Origin: Sedimentisphaerales bacterium | GTDB taxonomy: Bacteria > Planctomycetota > Phycisphaerae > Sedimentisphaerales > SG8-4 | Assembly: GCA_016928975.1 (NCBI GenBank) | Contig: JAFGJR010000216.1 | Location: forward strand, 1-13,226 | DNA: 13,226 nt | Direction: 5' to 3' | In this document: positions 12,637-13,226 of the stretch, piece after piece | How positions within the stretch are numbered: the stretch's first letter is position 1 | How the letters are laid out: each line of letters opens with the position of its first letter | Position numbers and translations under genes: made by a program | The notes under the pieces: model-generated | What the model was told of the DNA's origin: nothing | Databases searched by the model: none | Seen by the model: the letters and a program-made list of their open reading frames with translations, nothing else

Positions 12637-13226
12637 ATGGAGATCGTGCGCGAGGCGCCGGGGCTCAAGCCACGGCCGGCGGACGGACACAAGGGCACGT
12701 TCGGTCGGGTATACGTCATCGCCGGCAGCGTCGGCATGACAGGAGCGGCGGCCCTGGTCGGCCGGGCGGCCTTGCGCGCGGGAGCGGGTCTTGTGCGAGT
12801 GGCCACCGCCAGGAGCGCCCTGCCGATTGTGGCGGCCATCGAGCCTTCGTACACAACCGCCCCACTTGCGGAGGACAACGCCGGACGAATCTCCGCCAAG
12901 GCAGTCAACGCGATCCTCGATGCGGCCGCGGAGAACGACGTCGTGGCCGTCGGTCCAGGCCTCGGCCAGGGTCCCGGCCTGCGATCGGTCGTCCAGGCGC
13001 TGCTTCAGCAGGAGGCGCTGCGCCTGGTCATCGACGGCGACGGCCTGAACAACCTGAGCAAGCTGGGCGACTGGCCGAAGAAGCGCAGGGCGCACCTGAC
13101 CCTGACGCCTCACCCGGGCGAGATGAAGCGGCTGTGGTCGGGGCTGTTCCGAGAGGACATGCCGCAAGATCGGCAGGAGACCGCGACGCGCGTTTCCTCC
13201 GCTACGGGCGCCGTCGTCGCCCTCAA
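12637..13226 (+). CDS. nnrD: ADP-dependent NAD(P)H-hydrate dehydratase (3' end outside the window)
   Basis: The first 196 residues of a YjeF C-terminal/ribokinase-fold protein that dehydrates S-NAD(P)H hydrate back to NAD(P)H using ADP. Visible: K19-G20..FG strand then VIAGS.GMTGAA (28-38), VGPGLG (105-110), IDGDGLN (132-138; the family more often has DADALN) and the TPHPGE motif (157-162). The ATG at 12637 follows the larB stop by three bases and is in the same frame; GGGGTGAG overlapping the larB end serves as ribosome-binding site, so translational coupling is likely. The N-terminal NAXE-type epimerase domain is absent, so this is the stand-alone dehydratase. The gene runs off the window. 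Confidence 0.93.
   Translation, partial: MEIVREAPGLKPRPADGHKGTFGRVYVIAGSVGMTGAAALVGRAALRAGAGLVRVATARSALPIVAAIEPSYTTAPLAEDNAGRISAKAVNAILDAAAENDVVAVGPGLGQGPGLRSVVQALLQQEALRLVIDGDGLNNLSKLGDWPKKRRAHLTLTPHPGEMKRLWSGLFREDMPQDRQETATRVSSATGAVVAL

Noticed and set aside
12034..13167. 377-residue minus-strand frame
   Set aside because: Antisense to larB and nnrD, both firmly identified by conserved motifs.
1..13226. tRNA, rRNA, integrase, transposase or att site
   Set aside because: No tRNA-like cloverleaf end or rRNA segment was noticed, and no frame shows transposase or integrase motifs.

Overview
This window looks like a GC-rich planctomycete chromosome segment, probably from a Phycisphaerae/Sedimentisphaerales-like lineage. 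The pointers are a very large secreted protein with GEVED-type domains and paired 'ADDF...IWGS' domains, a TolB-propeller/CxxCH/TPR protein, genes without Shine-Dalgarno sequences, and long gene-free stretches of short dispersed repeats. This assignment is inference from architecture and repeat style; no marker gene was compared.

Left part (1-3454). A more A/T-rich gene fragment encodes the C-terminal part of a QueC-like protein fused to a PD-(D/E)XK nuclease domain, the style of gene found in anti-phage islands. Its 5' end is cut by the window edge and interrupted by a stop codon. It ends at a good terminator-like hairpin. Then come two repeat-filled stretches (about 0.56 and 1.28 kb) around one small minus-strand MNT-type nucleotidyltransferase gene. 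That gene is flanked by a 31-bp direct repeat. The second stretch holds five copies of a ~22-bp unit at irregular spacing.

Middle part (3455-10551). A minus-strand C_GCAxxG_C_C redox protein is divergent from a secreted propeller/heme/TPR protein, with back-to-back promoter candidates between them. Next is a 1315-residue secreted protein. It carries a Met-rich insertion, two copies of one domain separated by two GEVED-like domains, and a C-terminal stalk of 28 consecutive Cys heptads organised in a 42-residue super-repeat.

Right part (10552-13226). A housekeeping cluster on the plus strand: tsaD (tRNA t6A), larB (nickel-pincer cofactor synthesis) and the start of nnrD (NAD(P)H-hydrate repair). 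tsaD has a near-consensus promoter placed so that its mRNA should be leaderless. larB has no ATG/GTG/TTG that fits; sequence and Shine-Dalgarno spacing point to an ATT start. larB and nnrD are three bases apart and probably co-translated.

Most interesting points: the Cys-heptad stalk with its super-period, the ATT start of larB, the QueC-nuclease fusion, and the repeat architecture around the MNT gene.
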